The notes: generated by a model not told the origin, from the sequence alone. Shown: positions 18,683 to 27,569, counted from the stretch's first letter. The stretch: DNA of 63,727 nucleotides from Albidovulum sp. (GCA_026989275.1 JALSJQ010000030.1:1-63727), one strand, 5' to 3'. Made by a program: numbers and translations.

Positions 18683-19483
18683 TCACCCTTCGGCCTCGCC
18701 CGCGCGGACGAGGGCGGAACGCTTTGAGAGGATCGAGGTGGTGATGACGCCGATCGTCACCAGGGTGATGAGGATGGTCGAAAGGGCGTTGATTTCGGGG
18801 CTGACCCCGAGGCGGATCTGCGAGAACACCCGCATCGGCAGGGTGGTCGCCGCCGGTCCCGACACGAAGGAAGCGATGACGAGATCATCGAGCGAGAGGG
18901 TGAAGGAGAGCAGCCACCCCGACACCACCGCCGGCGCGATCACCGGCAGGGTGACGAGGGAAAATGCCTGAAAGGGCGTGGCGCCGAGATCGAGCGCGGC
19001 TTCCTCGAGCGCCCGGTCGAAGGTGACGAGCCGCGAGGAAACCACCACCGCCACATAGCACATCGAGAAGGTGGCATGGGCGATGATGATGGTCGTCACG
19101 CCCCGGTCGATGTTCATGGCGATGAAGAGGAGGAGCAGCGACAGGCCGAGGATGACATCGGGAATCACGAGGGGAGCGAAGATCATCCCCGAAAACAGCG
19201 TCCGTCCCGCAAAGCGGCTGAACCGCACCAGCACCCAGGCGGCCATCGTGCCCAGCACGGTGGCGATGCTGGCCGAGACGAGCGCGACCTTGAGGGTGAC
19301 GAAGGCCGCCTGGAGGAAGGCCTCGTCATGGAACAGCTTTGCATACCAGCGGGTCGAGAAGCCGGCCCAGACCGTCACCAGCTTCGAGGCGTTGAAGGAA
19401 TAGATCACCAGCACCAGGATCGGCAGGTAGAGGAAGGCGAAGCAGAGGGTGAGCGAGACGATGTTGAAACGCGAGAGCTTCAT
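18683..19483 (-). CDS. potI: polyamine ABC transporter permease, PotI-like
   Basis: A 266-residue inner-membrane permease with about six helices and the binding-protein-dependent transport signature EEAALDLGATPFQAFSLVTLP, the EAA loop that docks on the ATPase. It starts with MKLSRFNIVSLTLCFAFLYLP, typical of PotI/PotC. ATGA overlap with potH shows a tight operon, potF-potG-potH-potI, on the minus strand. It is convergent with the methyltransferase gene. Confidence 0.88.
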   Translation of the reverse strand: MKLSRFNIVSLTLCFAFLYLPILVLVIYSFNASKLVTVWAGFSTRWYAKLFHDEAFLQAAFVTLKVALVSASIATVLGTMAAWVLVRFSRFAGRTLFSGMIFAPLVIPDVILGLSLLLLFIAMNIDRGVTTIIIAHATFSMCYVAVVVSSRLVTFDRALEEAALDLGATPFQAFSLVTLPVIAPAVVSGWLLSFTLSLDDLVIASFVSGPAATTLPMRVFSQIRLGVSPEINALSTILITLVTIGVITTSILSKRSALVRAGEAEG

Positions 19484-20415
19484 TCCTCGGCCCTCCGTTG
19501 CTGGCGTTCGGCATGGCGCTGGAACAGCAGGATCGGCAGCACGAGGATCAGGAGGAGCACCACCGCCACGGCCGAGGCCAGCGGCCAGTCGCGATTGGCG
19601 AAGAACTCGTCCCACAGCACCTTGCCGATCATCAGCGTGCGCGAGCCGCCGAGCAGCGAGGGAATGACGAACTCTCCCACCGCCGGGATGAAGACAAGGA
19701 GGCAGCCGGCGATGATGCCGGGGCGCGAGAGCGGCCAGGTGACCAGCCAGAAGGCCTGCAGCCGCGAGCAGCCGAGATCGAGCGCCGCTTCGATCAGAGA
19801 ACGGTCGAGCCGGTCGAGACTCGAGAAGATCGGTAGCACCATGAAGGGCAGATAGGCATAGACGATGCCGATATAGACCGCGACCGGCGTGCCGAGGATC
19901 ACGAGCGGGGTGTCGATCAGTCCGAGCCAGATCAGGAACTGGTTGAGATAGCCGTTCTGCCCGAGGATCCCCATCCACGCATATACCCGGATGAGAAAGG
20001 AGGTCCAGAAGGGCAGGATCACCAGCATCAGGAGGATCGGCCGCCAGCGCTCCGGCGCCCGGCTCATGGCATAGGCGATCGGGTAGCCGGCAAGAAGGGT
20101 CAGAAGGGTGGACAGCGCGGCGATGCGGAGCGAGGAGAGATAGGCCTGCCAGTAGAGATCGTCCTCGCTCAGCCAGACGTAGTTCTCGAAGTCGAAGGCG
20201 CGGAACATCGCCGCGATCCCTTCCCAGCCGCGGGAAGGGTCGAACGTCGGCGTGTAGGGGGGAATGGCGAGAACGCTGTCGGAGAGCGAGATCTTGAGAA
20301 CGATGACGAAGGGGGCAAGGAAGAAAAGTCCGAGCCAGAGATAGGGCACGGCGATGAGAAGGGCGCGGCGAAGCCGCCCTGCGAACCCGCTCCCGGCCTT
20401 GTCGTCGTCGCTCAT
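19480..20415 (-). CDS. potH: polyamine ABC transporter permease, PotH-like
   Basis: A 311-residue permease. The first helix is about 14-38, and the EAA loop is EAALDLGCSRLQAFWLVTWPL. The long periplasmic loop after helix 1 (DSVLAIPPYTPTFDPSRGWEG) is usual for PotH. It pairs with PotI to form the channel. ATGA overlaps with both neighbours. Confidence 0.88.
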   Translation of the reverse strand: MSDDDKAGSGFAGRLRRALLIAVPYLWLGLFFLAPFVIVLKISLSDSVLAIPPYTPTFDPSRGWEGIAAMFRAFDFENYVWLSEDDLYWQAYLSSLRIAALSTLLTLLAGYPIAYAMSRAPERWRPILLMLVILPFWTSFLIRVYAWMGILGQNGYLNQFLIWLGLIDTPLVILGTPVAVYIGIVYAYLPFMVLPIFSSLDRLDRSLIEAALDLGCSRLQAFWLVTWPLSRPGIIAGCLLVFIPAVGEFVIPSLLGGSRTLMIGKVLWDEFFANRDWPLASAVAVVLLLILVLPILLFQRHAERQQRRAEE

Positions 20416-21572
20416 TCCGTCAACACCAGCCCGGCGGTTTCGTCGAAGGCGAACCAGACCCGGTCCTCCCAGCTGAATTCGCGCCGGGCGACGCGGCGGC
20501 GATTGGGGCTCTGGACCTTGAAGCGCCTCCCTGCCGGCCCGACGATGTGATAGGTCGAGAGATTGCCCAGATAGCCGATATCCTCGATCCGGCCCTGCCA
20601 GGCGTTGGCCGCGCCTTCCGGTGCTTCGGCGCCGACCGTGATCTTCTCGGGCCGGATGGCGAAGGTCACCCGCGTGCCGACCGGCGCCGCCACGTCGGAG
20701 CGGGTGACGATGGGCGCGGCGTCTTCGGCCCAGTCGATCACGAGCCGCCCGTTTTCGGCAGCCGTCACCACACCCTCGACGAGGTTCACCTCGCCGATGA
20801 AATCGGCGACGTAGCGCGAATTGGGCTGCTCGTAGATCTCTTCCGGCGTGCCGACCTGCACCAGCCGCCCGTGGTCCATCACCGCGATGCGGGAGGCCAT
20901 GGTCATCGCCTCCTCCTGGTCGTGGGTGACGATGATGAAGGTGGTGCCGAGCCGCTCCTGGATGTCCACGAGTTCGAACTGGGTCGCGGCCCGCAGCTTG
21001 CGGTCGAGCGCGGCGAGGGGCTCGTCGAGGAGCAGGATGCGCGGCCGGCGGGCGAGCGCCCGGGCCAGGGCGACGCGCTGGCGCTGGCCACCCGAGATCT
21101 CGTGCGGCCGGCGGTGGGCGAAGTTTTCGAGCTGCACCAGCCGGAGCATCTCGGCCACGCGCTCGGCGATCTCGCCCCTGGGCAGCCCGGCGCGCTTCAG
21201 GCCGAAGGCGATGTTGTCTGCCACCGTCAGATGGGGAAACAGCGCGTAGGACTGGAACATCATGTTGACCGGTCGCCTGTTGGGCGGGACCGGCACGAGA
21301 TCCTCGCCGCCGAGGAGGATCCGCCCGGCGCTCGGCGCCTCGAAGCCGGCGATCATCCGCATCAGCGTGGTCTTGCCGCAGCCCGAGGGGCCGAGGAGCG
21401 CGAAGAACTCTCCCTCGTGAATGTCGAGCGAGAGATCGGCGATGGCGGTGAAGTCGCCGAAGCGCTTGGTGACGTTCTCGAGGCGGATCAGCGGTTCGGC
21501 CGCCGGATCCTGCCAGGGAGGCAGGGCCGCCGAAGCGTCGCTGGTGGGTGGTGGTGCCTTGGCCGTGTCCAT
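20412..21572 (-). CDS. potG: polyamine ABC transporter ATP-binding protein, PotG/PotA-like
   Basis: A 386-residue ATPase. Walker A is GPSGCGKT (61-68), the signature is ISGGQRQRVALARALA, Walker B is ILLLDEPLAALD, and the switch His lies in VTHDQEEA. The C-terminal part (about 290-386) is a TOBE domain. It powers import through PotH/PotI. ATG 21572 was chosen because the first 28 residues before LIRLENVTKRFG match the usual short leader; the longer frame upstream is the potF shadow. Confidence 0.9.
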   Translation of the reverse strand: MDTAKAPPPTSDASAALPPWQDPAAEPLIRLENVTKRFGDFTAIADLSLDIHEGEFFALLGPSGCGKTTLMRMIAGFEAPSAGRILLGGEDLVPVPPNRRPVNMMFQSYALFPHLTVADNIAFGLKRAGLPRGEIAERVAEMLRLVQLENFAHRRPHEISGGQRQRVALARALARRPRILLLDEPLAALDRKLRAATQFELVDIQERLGTTFIIVTHDQEEAMTMASRIAVMDHGRLVQVGTPEEIYEQPNSRYVADFIGEVNLVEGVVTAAENGRLVIDWAEDAAPIVTRSDVAAPVGTRVTFAIRPEKITVGAEAPEGAANAWQGRIEDIGYLGNLSTYHIVGPAGRRFKVQSPNRRRVARREFSWEDRVWFAFDETAGLVLTE

Positions 21573-21643
21573 GACGACACCCGTTCCTGACAGGAGGCCC
21601 GCCGGGGCGAGGATGGGGGCGGCATGGGTACCGCCCCCCGGCG

Positions 21644-22750
21644 TCAGTGCCCGGTCTTGATCCGGGTCCAGATGCGGGTCACCAGCCGTTGGGTCTTCAG
21701 ATCGTAGGGCGTGGTGACATAGAGCTTCTTCAGTGTCGCCTCGTCGGGATAGACGGCGGTGTCGTCGAGGATTTCCGGGTCGATGTATTTCTTGCTCTCC
21801 TCCACGCCGTTGGCATACCAGACGTAATTGGTGTTCTCGGCCGCGATCTTCGGGTCGAGCATGAAGTTGATGAAGGCGTGCGCCCCCTCGGGGTTCGGCG
21901 CGTCGGCGGGAATGGCCATCTGGTCGAACCACATGACGGCCCCTTCCTTCGGGATCGAATAGGCGATGTGGACGCCGTTGTCGGCCTCGTCGGCCCGGTC
22001 GCGGGCCTGCAGCACGTCACCCGACCAGCCGATGGCCACGCAGATGTCGCCGTTCGCGAGGGCGTTGATGTATTCCGAGGAATGGAACTTGCGGACATAG
22101 GGCCGCACCGCCATCAGCACCGGCTCGGCCTTGCGGATGACGGCAGGGTCGTGGCTGTCGGGATCCTCGCCGATATAGTTGAGCGCGGCCGGGATCATCT
22201 CGGTAGGCGCATCGAGGAAATGCACGCCGCATTCGGCGAGCTTCTTCATGTATTTCGGGTCGAAGACCAGCGCCCAGCTGTCCACCGGCGCATCATCGCC
22301 CAGAACCTCCCTCACCTTGTCGATGTTGTAGCCGATGCCCGTGGTTCCCCACATGTAGTTGACCGAATACTGGTTGCCCGGATCGTAGGCCGCGACCCGC
22401 TGGGCGATCTCCGGCCAGACATATTTCAGATTGGGCAGCTTCGACTTGTCGAGCTTCTGGAACACGCCGGCTTGGATCTGCCGGGCGAGGAAGGTCGCCG
22501 AGGGCACGACCACGTCATAGCCGGTATGGCCGGTCAGGAGCTTGGTTTCGAGGATCTCGTTCGAATCGAAGGTGTCATAGATCACCTTGTAGCCCGTGGC
22601 CTTCTCGAACTTCTCGAGCACTCCTTCGCCGATATAGTCCGACCAGTTGTAGACATGGACTTCGCCCTTCTCCCCGCCGGCGAGCGCCGCGGTGCCGAGG
22701 GTCAGGCTGGCTGCGAGCGCGGCCGCGAGAGCGATTGCCGTCTTCTTCAT
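21644..22750 (-). CDS. potF: periplasmic polyamine-binding protein, PotF/PotD-like
   Basis: A 368-residue secreted protein. The signal peptide is MKKTAIALAAALAASLTLG..LAGG; the mature part begins VHVYNWSDYIGEGVLEKFE, a near-invariant opening for PotF/SpuD-type receptors. The substrate-site segments YMWGTTGIGYN and AIGWSGDVLQA are present. It most resembles putrescine-type receptors, but spermidine cannot be excluded. First gene of the operon, divergent from the GntR regulator, with the TTGATCAA site 59 bases upstream. Confidence 0.9.
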   Translation of the reverse strand: MKKTAIALAAALAASLTLGTAALAGGEKGEVHVYNWSDYIGEGVLEKFEKATGYKVIYDTFDSNEILETKLLTGHTGYDVVVPSATFLARQIQAGVFQKLDKSKLPNLKYVWPEIAQRVAAYDPGNQYSVNYMWGTTGIGYNIDKVREVLGDDAPVDSWALVFDPKYMKKLAECGVHFLDAPTEMIPAALNYIGEDPDSHDPAVIRKAEPVLMAVRPYVRKFHSSEYINALANGDICVAIGWSGDVLQARDRADEADNGVHIAYSIPKEGAVMWFDQMAIPADAPNPEGAHAFINFMLDPKIAAENTNYVWYANGVEESKKYIDPEILDDTAVYPDEATLKKLYVTTPYDLKTQRLVTRIWTRIKTGH

Positions 22751-22808
22751 CGTGCTTTCTCCATCCTCCGAATTCAGCCGGGCCTTCTGATGAGGCATCA
22801 TTTCCAAG

Positions 22809-22816
22809 TTGATCAA
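22809..22816. promoter_or_regulatory. predicted GntR operator between potF and gntR
   Basis: The palindrome TTGATCAA lies in the 121-base region between the divergent potF and gntR starts. The same eight bases form the core of a longer palindrome at 23592-23605 before the aminotransferase. Shared position and sequence suggest binding by the GntR protein encoded between them. Confidence 0.5.
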
Positions 22817-22871
22817 AGTCGGCGGTGCTGGCAAGTGTTTTTTGGGAAGCCGGAAAGAGGGCGGCGCTGCC

Positions 22872-23561
22872 ATGGCGCAGGATCGGGGCATGGTGATGGC
22901 GGAAGGGCCGGGGCGAGCGCCCCTGCCGCGGCACGAGGTCGTCTGGCGCGCCCTGCGGGAGATGATCGTGACGGGGGCCTTCGCGCCGGGCGAAGCCGTC
23001 ACCATCCAGGCTCTGGCCACGCGCTTTTCGGTTTCGATGACGCCCGTTCGCGAGGCGCTGCGTCGTCTCGTGGCCGAAGGCGCGCTCGAGATGCTCGGCA
23101 ACCGGCGGGTGCGGCTGCCCGAGATCGACCGGGCCCGGATGGTCGAGCTGGCGATCGCCCGCCGCGCCCTCGAGCCGCATCTGGCCGAAATGGCGGCATC
23201 GCGGGCCGATGCGGCGCTCCTCGAGCGGCTCGAGCGGCTGGACGACGCGGTTGATGCGGCCATCGAACGGGGGGATGTGGCGGCCTACATGCGGGCCAAT
23301 CACGCCTTCCATTTCACCATCTATCGTGCGGCGCGCTCCGCGGTCCTGCTGCCGATCGTCGATGGGCTGTGGCTGCGATTCGCCCCCCTTTACCGCATCG
23401 TCGCCGGCAAGCAGGGCACCGACAGGCTGGTCGATCAGCACGAGGCCGCGATCCGCGCCCTGCGGGCCGGTGACGCACCGGCCGCGCGCCGCGCCATTGC
23501 CGCCGACATCGACCAGGGCATCCAGCTCGTCTGCTCCGCCCATGGTTGGGGCGGGATCTGA
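22872..23561 (+). CDS. GntR/FadR-family transcriptional regulator
   Basis: A 229-residue protein. The N-terminal winged helix (about 20-85) contains EVVWRALREMIVTGAFAPGE and the recognition segment RFSVSMTPVREALRRLVAEG. The C-terminal FCD ligand domain has the helices ARRALEPHLAEMA and the metal-ligand type His residues HAFHFTIY and DQHEAAI. Lying between the polyamine importer and an aminotransferase, it is likely to sense a polyamine or its breakdown product and to repress both. The start is uncertain: ATG 22872 is used; ATGs at 22890 and 22896 are possible. Confidence 0.85.
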   Translation: MAQDRGMVMAEGPGRAPLPRHEVVWRALREMIVTGAFAPGEAVTIQALATRFSVSMTPVREALRRLVAEGALEMLGNRRVRLPEIDRARMVELAIARRALEPHLAEMAASRADAALLERLERLDDAVDAAIERGDVAAYMRANHAFHFTIYRAARSAVLLPIVDGLWLRFAPLYRIVAGKQGTDRLVDQHEAAIRALRAGDAPAARRAIAADIDQGIQLVCSAHGWGGI

Positions 23562-23591
23562 GCGCCGCGTCATCGCCGCCGCCGATCTTGC

Positions 23592-23605
23592 AATTTGATC
23601 AAATT
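23592..23605. promoter_or_regulatory. predicted GntR operator before the aminotransferase gene
   Basis: AATTTGATCAAATT is a perfect 14-base palindrome, 42 bases before the aminotransferase ATG and 31 bases after the gntR stop. Its core TTGATCAA is identical to the site at 22809-22816. Confidence 0.6.
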
Positions 23606-23646
23606 TCCGACAGGCAGAAGGCAGAAGACCAGCGAGGGAGCCTTCC

Positions 23647-25044
23647 ATGACCGGACCGCGCAATCATCCGCCCACCGGGGCCATGCAGGCGGCGGATGCC
23701 GCCCACCATCTCCATCCCTTCACGCACCATCGCGACCTGGCCGACAAGGGGGTGCGGGTGATCACGCGGGCGGAAGGGCCGTGGATCTTCGATTCGGAGG
23801 GCAACCGGATTCTGGATGCCATGGCCGGGCTCTGGTGCGTCAATATCGGCTACGGGCGCCACGAGCTGGCCGAGGCGGCGGCGCGGCAGATGCGCGAGCT
23901 GCCCTATTACAACACCTTCTTCCAGTCGGCCCATCCGCCGGTGATCGCCCTTGCGGAAAGGCTGGCCCGGCTGGCGCCCGAAGGGCTCGATCACGTGTTC
24001 TTCGCCACGGGCGGCTCCGATGCGAACGACACCAACATCCGCCTCGTGCGCCATTACTGGGCTCGCAGGGGGGAGCCGACGCGGCGGATCATCATCTCCC
24101 GGCACAATGCCTATCACGGCTCGACGATGGGGGCCGCCTCGCTCGGCGGGATGGCGCCGATGCACGGGCAGGGCGGCCTGCCGATCCCCGACATCGTCCA
24201 CATCATGCAGCCCCATTGGTGGGCCGAGGCCGAGGAGGGAGAGACGCGCGAGGCGTTCGGTCTGCGCGCGGCACGGGCGCTCGAGACGGAGATCGAGCGG
24301 CTCGGCCCGGAAAATGTCGCCGCCTTCATCGGCGAACCGGTCCAGGGGGCAGGGGCGGTGATCGTGCCGCCCGAGAGCTACTGGCCCGAGATCCGGCGCA
24401 TCTGTCGCGAATACGGCATCCTTCTGATCGCCGACGAGGTGATCACCGGCTTCGGCCGCACCGGCCGCTGGTGGGGTTCGGAGAGTTTCGGCATCACTCC
24501 CGACATCATGACCATCGCCAAGGGGCTGAGCTCGGGTTACGCGCCGATCGGCGGGTCGATCGTCTCGCGCGAAATCGCCGAAACCATCGCCGACGAGGAG
24601 TTCTTCCACGGCTATACCTATTCCGGCCATCCGGTGAGTGCCGCCGTGGCGCTCGAGAACCTGCGGATTCTCGAGGAGGAAGGCATCATCGAGCGGGTGC
24701 GGGACGAGACCGGCCCCTATCTGGCCGAGCGCTGGCGGGAGCTCATGGCGCATCCGCTCGTGGGGGAGGTGCGGATTCGCGGCTTCATGGCGGCGGTGCA
24801 GCTCACCCCCGACAAGACCCGTCGCGCCGCCTTCGCGGCGCCTGCGGGTACGGTCGGGCTGATCGGGCGCGAGAAGGCGATCGGCAACGGCATCGTCATG
24901 CGCCATATCGGCGACAGCCTCGTGATCTCGCCGCCGCTCATCCTCACGCGCGAGGAAATCGACATTCTGATCGACCTGGCCCGCAGGACGCTCGACGACA
25001 CGCTCGCCGAAGCCCGTGCCCAGGGGCTGATGGCGGCGCGCTGA
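23647..25044 (+). CDS. class III aminotransferase, putrescine:pyruvate (SpuC-like) type
   Basis: A 465-residue PLP enzyme. The cofactor-binding segments are FFATGGSDANDTNIRLVRHY, NAYHGSTMGAASLGGM and DEVITGFGRTG (263-273), and the PLP lysine is Lys292 in TIAKGLSSGYAPIG. The opening HLHPFTHHRDLADKG is typical of the omega-aminotransferases that act on putrescine, cadaverine or beta-alanine with pyruvate. Context with a polyamine importer supports polyamine breakdown. The predicted operator lies in its leader. Substrate specificity is inference. Confidence 0.87.
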   Translation: MTGPRNHPPTGAMQAADAAHHLHPFTHHRDLADKGVRVITRAEGPWIFDSEGNRILDAMAGLWCVNIGYGRHELAEAAARQMRELPYYNTFFQSAHPPVIALAERLARLAPEGLDHVFFATGGSDANDTNIRLVRHYWARRGEPTRRIIISRHNAYHGSTMGAASLGGMAPMHGQGGLPIPDIVHIMQPHWWAEAEEGETREAFGLRAARALETEIERLGPENVAAFIGEPVQGAGAVIVPPESYWPEIRRICREYGILLIADEVITGFGRTGRWWGSESFGITPDIMTIAKGLSSGYAPIGGSIVSREIAETIADEEFFHGYTYSGHPVSAAVALENLRILEEEGIIERVRDETGPYLAERWRELMAHPLVGEVRIRGFMAAVQLTPDKTRRAAFAAPAGTVGLIGREKAIGNGIVMRHIGDSLVISPPLILTREEIDILIDLARRTLDDTLAEARAQGLMAAR

Positions 25045-25194
25045 GCGCTCCGTCATGGGCCTGGCGCGTCTTCCGCTCCGCGCCGGGCCGGTTCTCCCCG
25101 CTGTGCCCTCTGTTGCCGCTCCGTTCCCTCGGGGCGACACGAACGGCGCTTCGGTCGCCGTCCCCGTGTCGGCGTCCTCGTTCCTTCCGTCGCC

Positions 25195-25226
25195 GCCCCG
25201 TCCGTTCGGGCGGACCGGAACGGGGC
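25195..25226. terminator. hairpin between convergent aminotransferase and hypothetical genes
   Basis: GCCCCGT and ACGGGGC bracket an inner CCGTCCG/CGGAC pairing, giving an extended GC stem in the 200-base gap between convergent genes. There is no T-tract, so function as a terminator is uncertain. Confidence 0.3.
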
Positions 25227-25246
25227 ACGCCGGCGGTGCCACCCCC

Positions 25247-25618
25247 TCAGTGCATCACCACGCCGAGAGCCTTGCGCCCGTCGCGCACGAGCACATGGGG
25301 CCGGCCGAGGCGGTTGCGCAATTCGGCGAAGCCGTGGCCGAGAAAACGGAAGGAACAGAGGACGACGCCGGATCCTTCGGCGATCAGGCTCAGCCTGCCG
25401 TCGATGAACCCGACGAGGAACCCCTTGCGGGCCAGCCGCTCGGAAAGCTCTTCCCAGCTTCGGGCCGCCTCGATGTCCGGTGCGAGCCATGCCCGCAGCA
25501 TGGCGGCGGTCTCGACGTCGAGTCCGTTTCGCGGCTCCGCCTGTCCGGCGTGCCACAGGGCCGCCACCGGAGCGGCCGCGCGGGTTCCCTGTCCTTGATC
25601 TGCCTGTATCAGCCTCAT
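25247..25618 (-). CDS. hypothetical protein
   Basis: A 123-residue soluble protein with no domain I can name. The N-terminus is MRLIQADQGQGTR; the second half, SWEELSERLARKGFLVGFID..GRLSLIAEGSGVVLCSFRFLGHGFAELRNRLG, has a compact alpha-beta look and normal amino-acid composition. ATG 25618 is preceded by GGAGAGGGA; a longer reading to 25753 adds a basic stretch without a ribosome site. It sits on the minus strand, divergent from the 6S RNA region, where many alphaproteobacteria have zapA. No function is proposed. Confidence 0.6.
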   Translation of the reverse strand: MRLIQADQGQGTRAAAPVAALWHAGQAEPRNGLDVETAAMLRAWLAPDIEAARSWEELSERLARKGFLVGFIDGRLSLIAEGSGVVLCSFRFLGHGFAELRNRLGRPHVLVRDGRKALGVVMH

Positions 25619-25848
25619 CGAACTTTCCCTCTCCTTCGCCGCGCCTCTCCCTGCCTTGCGCGGCTTCGGTTCCAGGGCCCGGGCTTGATGCTTCTCGAAC
25701 GCCTCTTGTGCCCATCTGCGAGAGTGGCGCGCGAATCGCGCCATAATCGGCATGCCTTTAGGGCGAGATCATGGCATTTGCCCTTGAAGAGACTGTTAAC
25801 GGTGCAAATTCGATCGATTTTCCCGAGAGCGGGGCGGGAGCAGGTCGC

Positions 25849-25877
25849 TTGCAGAATGGGGGGCTTCTCCCTATCTT
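25849..25877 (+). promoter_or_regulatory. housekeeping promoter for 6S RNA
   Basis: TTGCAG (25849-25854), a 17-base spacer and TATCTT (25872-25877). A start about six bases downstream coincides with the first base of the predicted 6S RNA closing stem. Confidence 0.5.
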
Positions 25878-25882
25878 CGACG

Positions 25883-26025
25883 AGGCGGGTTCTGCCCGGT
25901 GCGTGAGAGGCCCAATTCCGGTGGCCACAAATCATCTCGAGGGAGCTGGCTCTGCCGGAACCGTGGTTCCGGTATTCCGGTGCCCACCTGGGTAACCAGG
26001 CTCTCGGGAATTCGACGCCTCCACG
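25883..26025 (+). ncRNA. ssrS: 6S RNA (RNA polymerase-binding regulatory RNA)
   Basis: The segment can fold as a long 6S-like hairpin: outer GAGGCG (25882-25887) with CGCCTC (26016-26021), then GAGAG with CTCTC, an internal open region with a small 3'-side hairpin CCTGG-GTAA-CCAGG, and a terminal hairpin CCGGAAC-CGTG-GTTCCGG. It lies immediately before the 5-formyltetrahydrofolate cyclo-ligase gene, the conserved place of 6S RNA in proteobacteria. 6S RNA mimics an open promoter and sequesters the housekeeping holoenzyme in stationary phase. The exact ends are estimates. Confidence 0.65.
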
Positions 26026-26090
26026 GCCGGTGCGGGCCCGTCGTCGCATTCGCCGGGTTTCGACGGGCAACTGCTACGGGGAGCGGCGCC

Positions 26091-26735
26091 ATGGCTGAGT
26101 CCGCGGGCGCGGAAGAAGGGGGCGTGGCCGCCGCCAAGGCGCGTCTGAGGCGCGAGGCCCTTGCCCGGCGCCGGAGGGTGCAGACGGCCAGGGACGCCCC
26201 GCAGCACGAAGCCCGTTTCAACCGGTATCTTCTCGGCCTTCTCGAACGCCTCGCCGCTCCGGGGAAAGCGCCGGTCGCGACCTATCTGCCGATCGGCACG
26301 GAGATCTCGCCCCTGCCGGCCATGACGGCGCATGTGGCGCGAGGCGGTCGGATCTGCCTGCCGGTGATGCGGGGAGCGGGCCGGCCGCTCGCCTTCCGCC
26401 TCTGGCGGCCGGACATGCCCCTGGCCAGGGGGGCTTTCGGCGTGATGGAGCCTGCCGAGGGGCCGTGGGTGACGCCGGCGGCGCTCCTTCTCCCCCTTCT
26501 CGCCTTCGATCGGCGGGGCCGGCGTCTCGGCTACGGTGGCGGCTATTACGACCGCACCCTCGCCGCGCTTCGCGCACGGGCCGCGCCGCCGGCCATTGGG
26601 CTGGCCTGGGCCGGGCAGGAGGTGGCGGCCGTGCCTGCCGAGGCCACCGATGCGCCGCTCGACGGCGTTCTGACCGAGGAGGGCTTCCTGCCGTTCACCC
26701 CGGCCGCGATTGCGCTCGGGGAAGGGATCGCCTAA
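26091..26735 (+). CDS. ygfA: 5-formyltetrahydrofolate cyclo-ligase
   Basis: A 214-residue protein. It converts 5-formyl-THF to 5,10-methenyl-THF using ATP, salvaging an inhibitory folate. The signature segments are AKARLRREALARRR near the start, TYLPIGTEISPLP, and the P-loop-like LLPLLAFDRRGRRLGYGGGYYDRTL near the end. GGGGAG precedes ATG 26091; it follows the 6S RNA by about 65 bases and is probably co-transcribed with it. The next gene starts 9 bases later. Confidence 0.9.
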   Translation: MAESAGAEEGGVAAAKARLRREALARRRRVQTARDAPQHEARFNRYLLGLLERLAAPGKAPVATYLPIGTEISPLPAMTAHVARGGRICLPVMRGAGRPLAFRLWRPDMPLARGAFGVMEPAEGPWVTPAALLLPLLAFDRRGRRLGYGGGYYDRTLAALRARAAPPAIGLAWAGQEVAAVPAEATDAPLDGVLTEEGFLPFTPAAIALGEGIA

Positions 26736-26744
26736 AGCGCCGTC

Positions 26745-27569
26745 ATGCGTATTCTCTTTCTCGGTGACGTGATGGGCCGTGCCGGGCGGCAGGCGGTGAT
26801 CGACCATCTCGCGCGCCTGCGGGCCGACTGGCGGCTCGATTTCGTCATCGTCAATGCGGAAAATGCCTCCGCCGGCCGGGGCCTCACCGGCAAGCACGCC
26901 GTGCAGCTGCTCGAAGCCGGTGCCGATGTGCTCACCCTGGGCGATCATGCCTTCGACCAGAAGGACATGCTGGCCTTCGTCGAGAGCGAATCGCGGGTGC
27001 TGCGCCCGCTCAACTACGCCCGCGAGGCGCCGGGGCGGGGGGCGCGGGTCTTCACCACGGCTGGCGGGCGGAAGATTCTCGTCCTGCAGGCACTCGGGCA
27101 GGTCTTCATGAGCCGGTGCTATGACAACCCCTTCCCGATCGTCGATCAGGTGCTGAAGGCGCATCCGCTCGGTGTGGCGGTCGATGCGATCGTGCTCGAC
27201 ATGCATGCCGAGGCCACCTCCGAGAAGATGGGGATGGGCCACTGGTGCGACGGACGGGCGAGCCTCGTGGTCGGCACCCATACCCATGTGCCGACCGCCG
27301 ACACGATGATCCTCCGGAAAGGCACGGCCTATCAGAGCGATGCCGGCATGTGCGGCGATTACGACTCCGTCATCGGCATGACCCCGCTCGAGCCGGTGCG
27401 CCGCTTCGTCACCGGCATGATACATGGCCGCTTCGAACCGGCCCGGGAGGAGGCGACGCTGAGCGGCGTTCTGGTGGAGACGGAAGACGCCACCGGCCTT
27501 GCGCGGGCGGTGCATCCCGTGCGCCTCGGTGGCCGCCTGTCGGAAGCGGTGCCGCCGCGGGCCGATTGA
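26745..27569 (+). CDS. YmdB-like metallophosphoesterase (TIGR00282 family)
   Basis: A 274-residue cytoplasmic calcineurin-like phosphoesterase. Metal-ligand motifs are FLGDVMG (6-12), VNAENA, LGDHAFD, DMHAEATSEK and VGTHTHVPTAD. Relatives hydrolyse 2',3'- or 3',5'-cyclic nucleotides and affect biofilm or RNA turnover. The gene follows the folate cyclo-ligase in many alphaproteobacteria, probably one operon here. The physiological substrate is not settled. Confidence 0.87.
   Translation: MRILFLGDVMGRAGRQAVIDHLARLRADWRLDFVIVNAENASAGRGLTGKHAVQLLEAGADVLTLGDHAFDQKDMLAFVESESRVLRPLNYAREAPGRGARVFTTAGGRKILVLQALGQVFMSRCYDNPFPIVDQVLKAHPLGVAVDAIVLDMHAEATSEKMGMGHWCDGRASLVVGTHTHVPTADTMILRKGTAYQSDAGMCGDYDSVIGMTPLEPVRRFVTGMIHGRFEPAREEATLSGVLVETEDATGLARAVHPVRLGGRLSEAVPPRAD

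Noticed and set aside
23599-25242. A 547-codon minus-strand frame opposite the aminotransferase
   Set aside because: It is His/Arg/Asp-rich, typical of antisense translation of a GC-rich gene, and the plus strand has intact PLP motifs.
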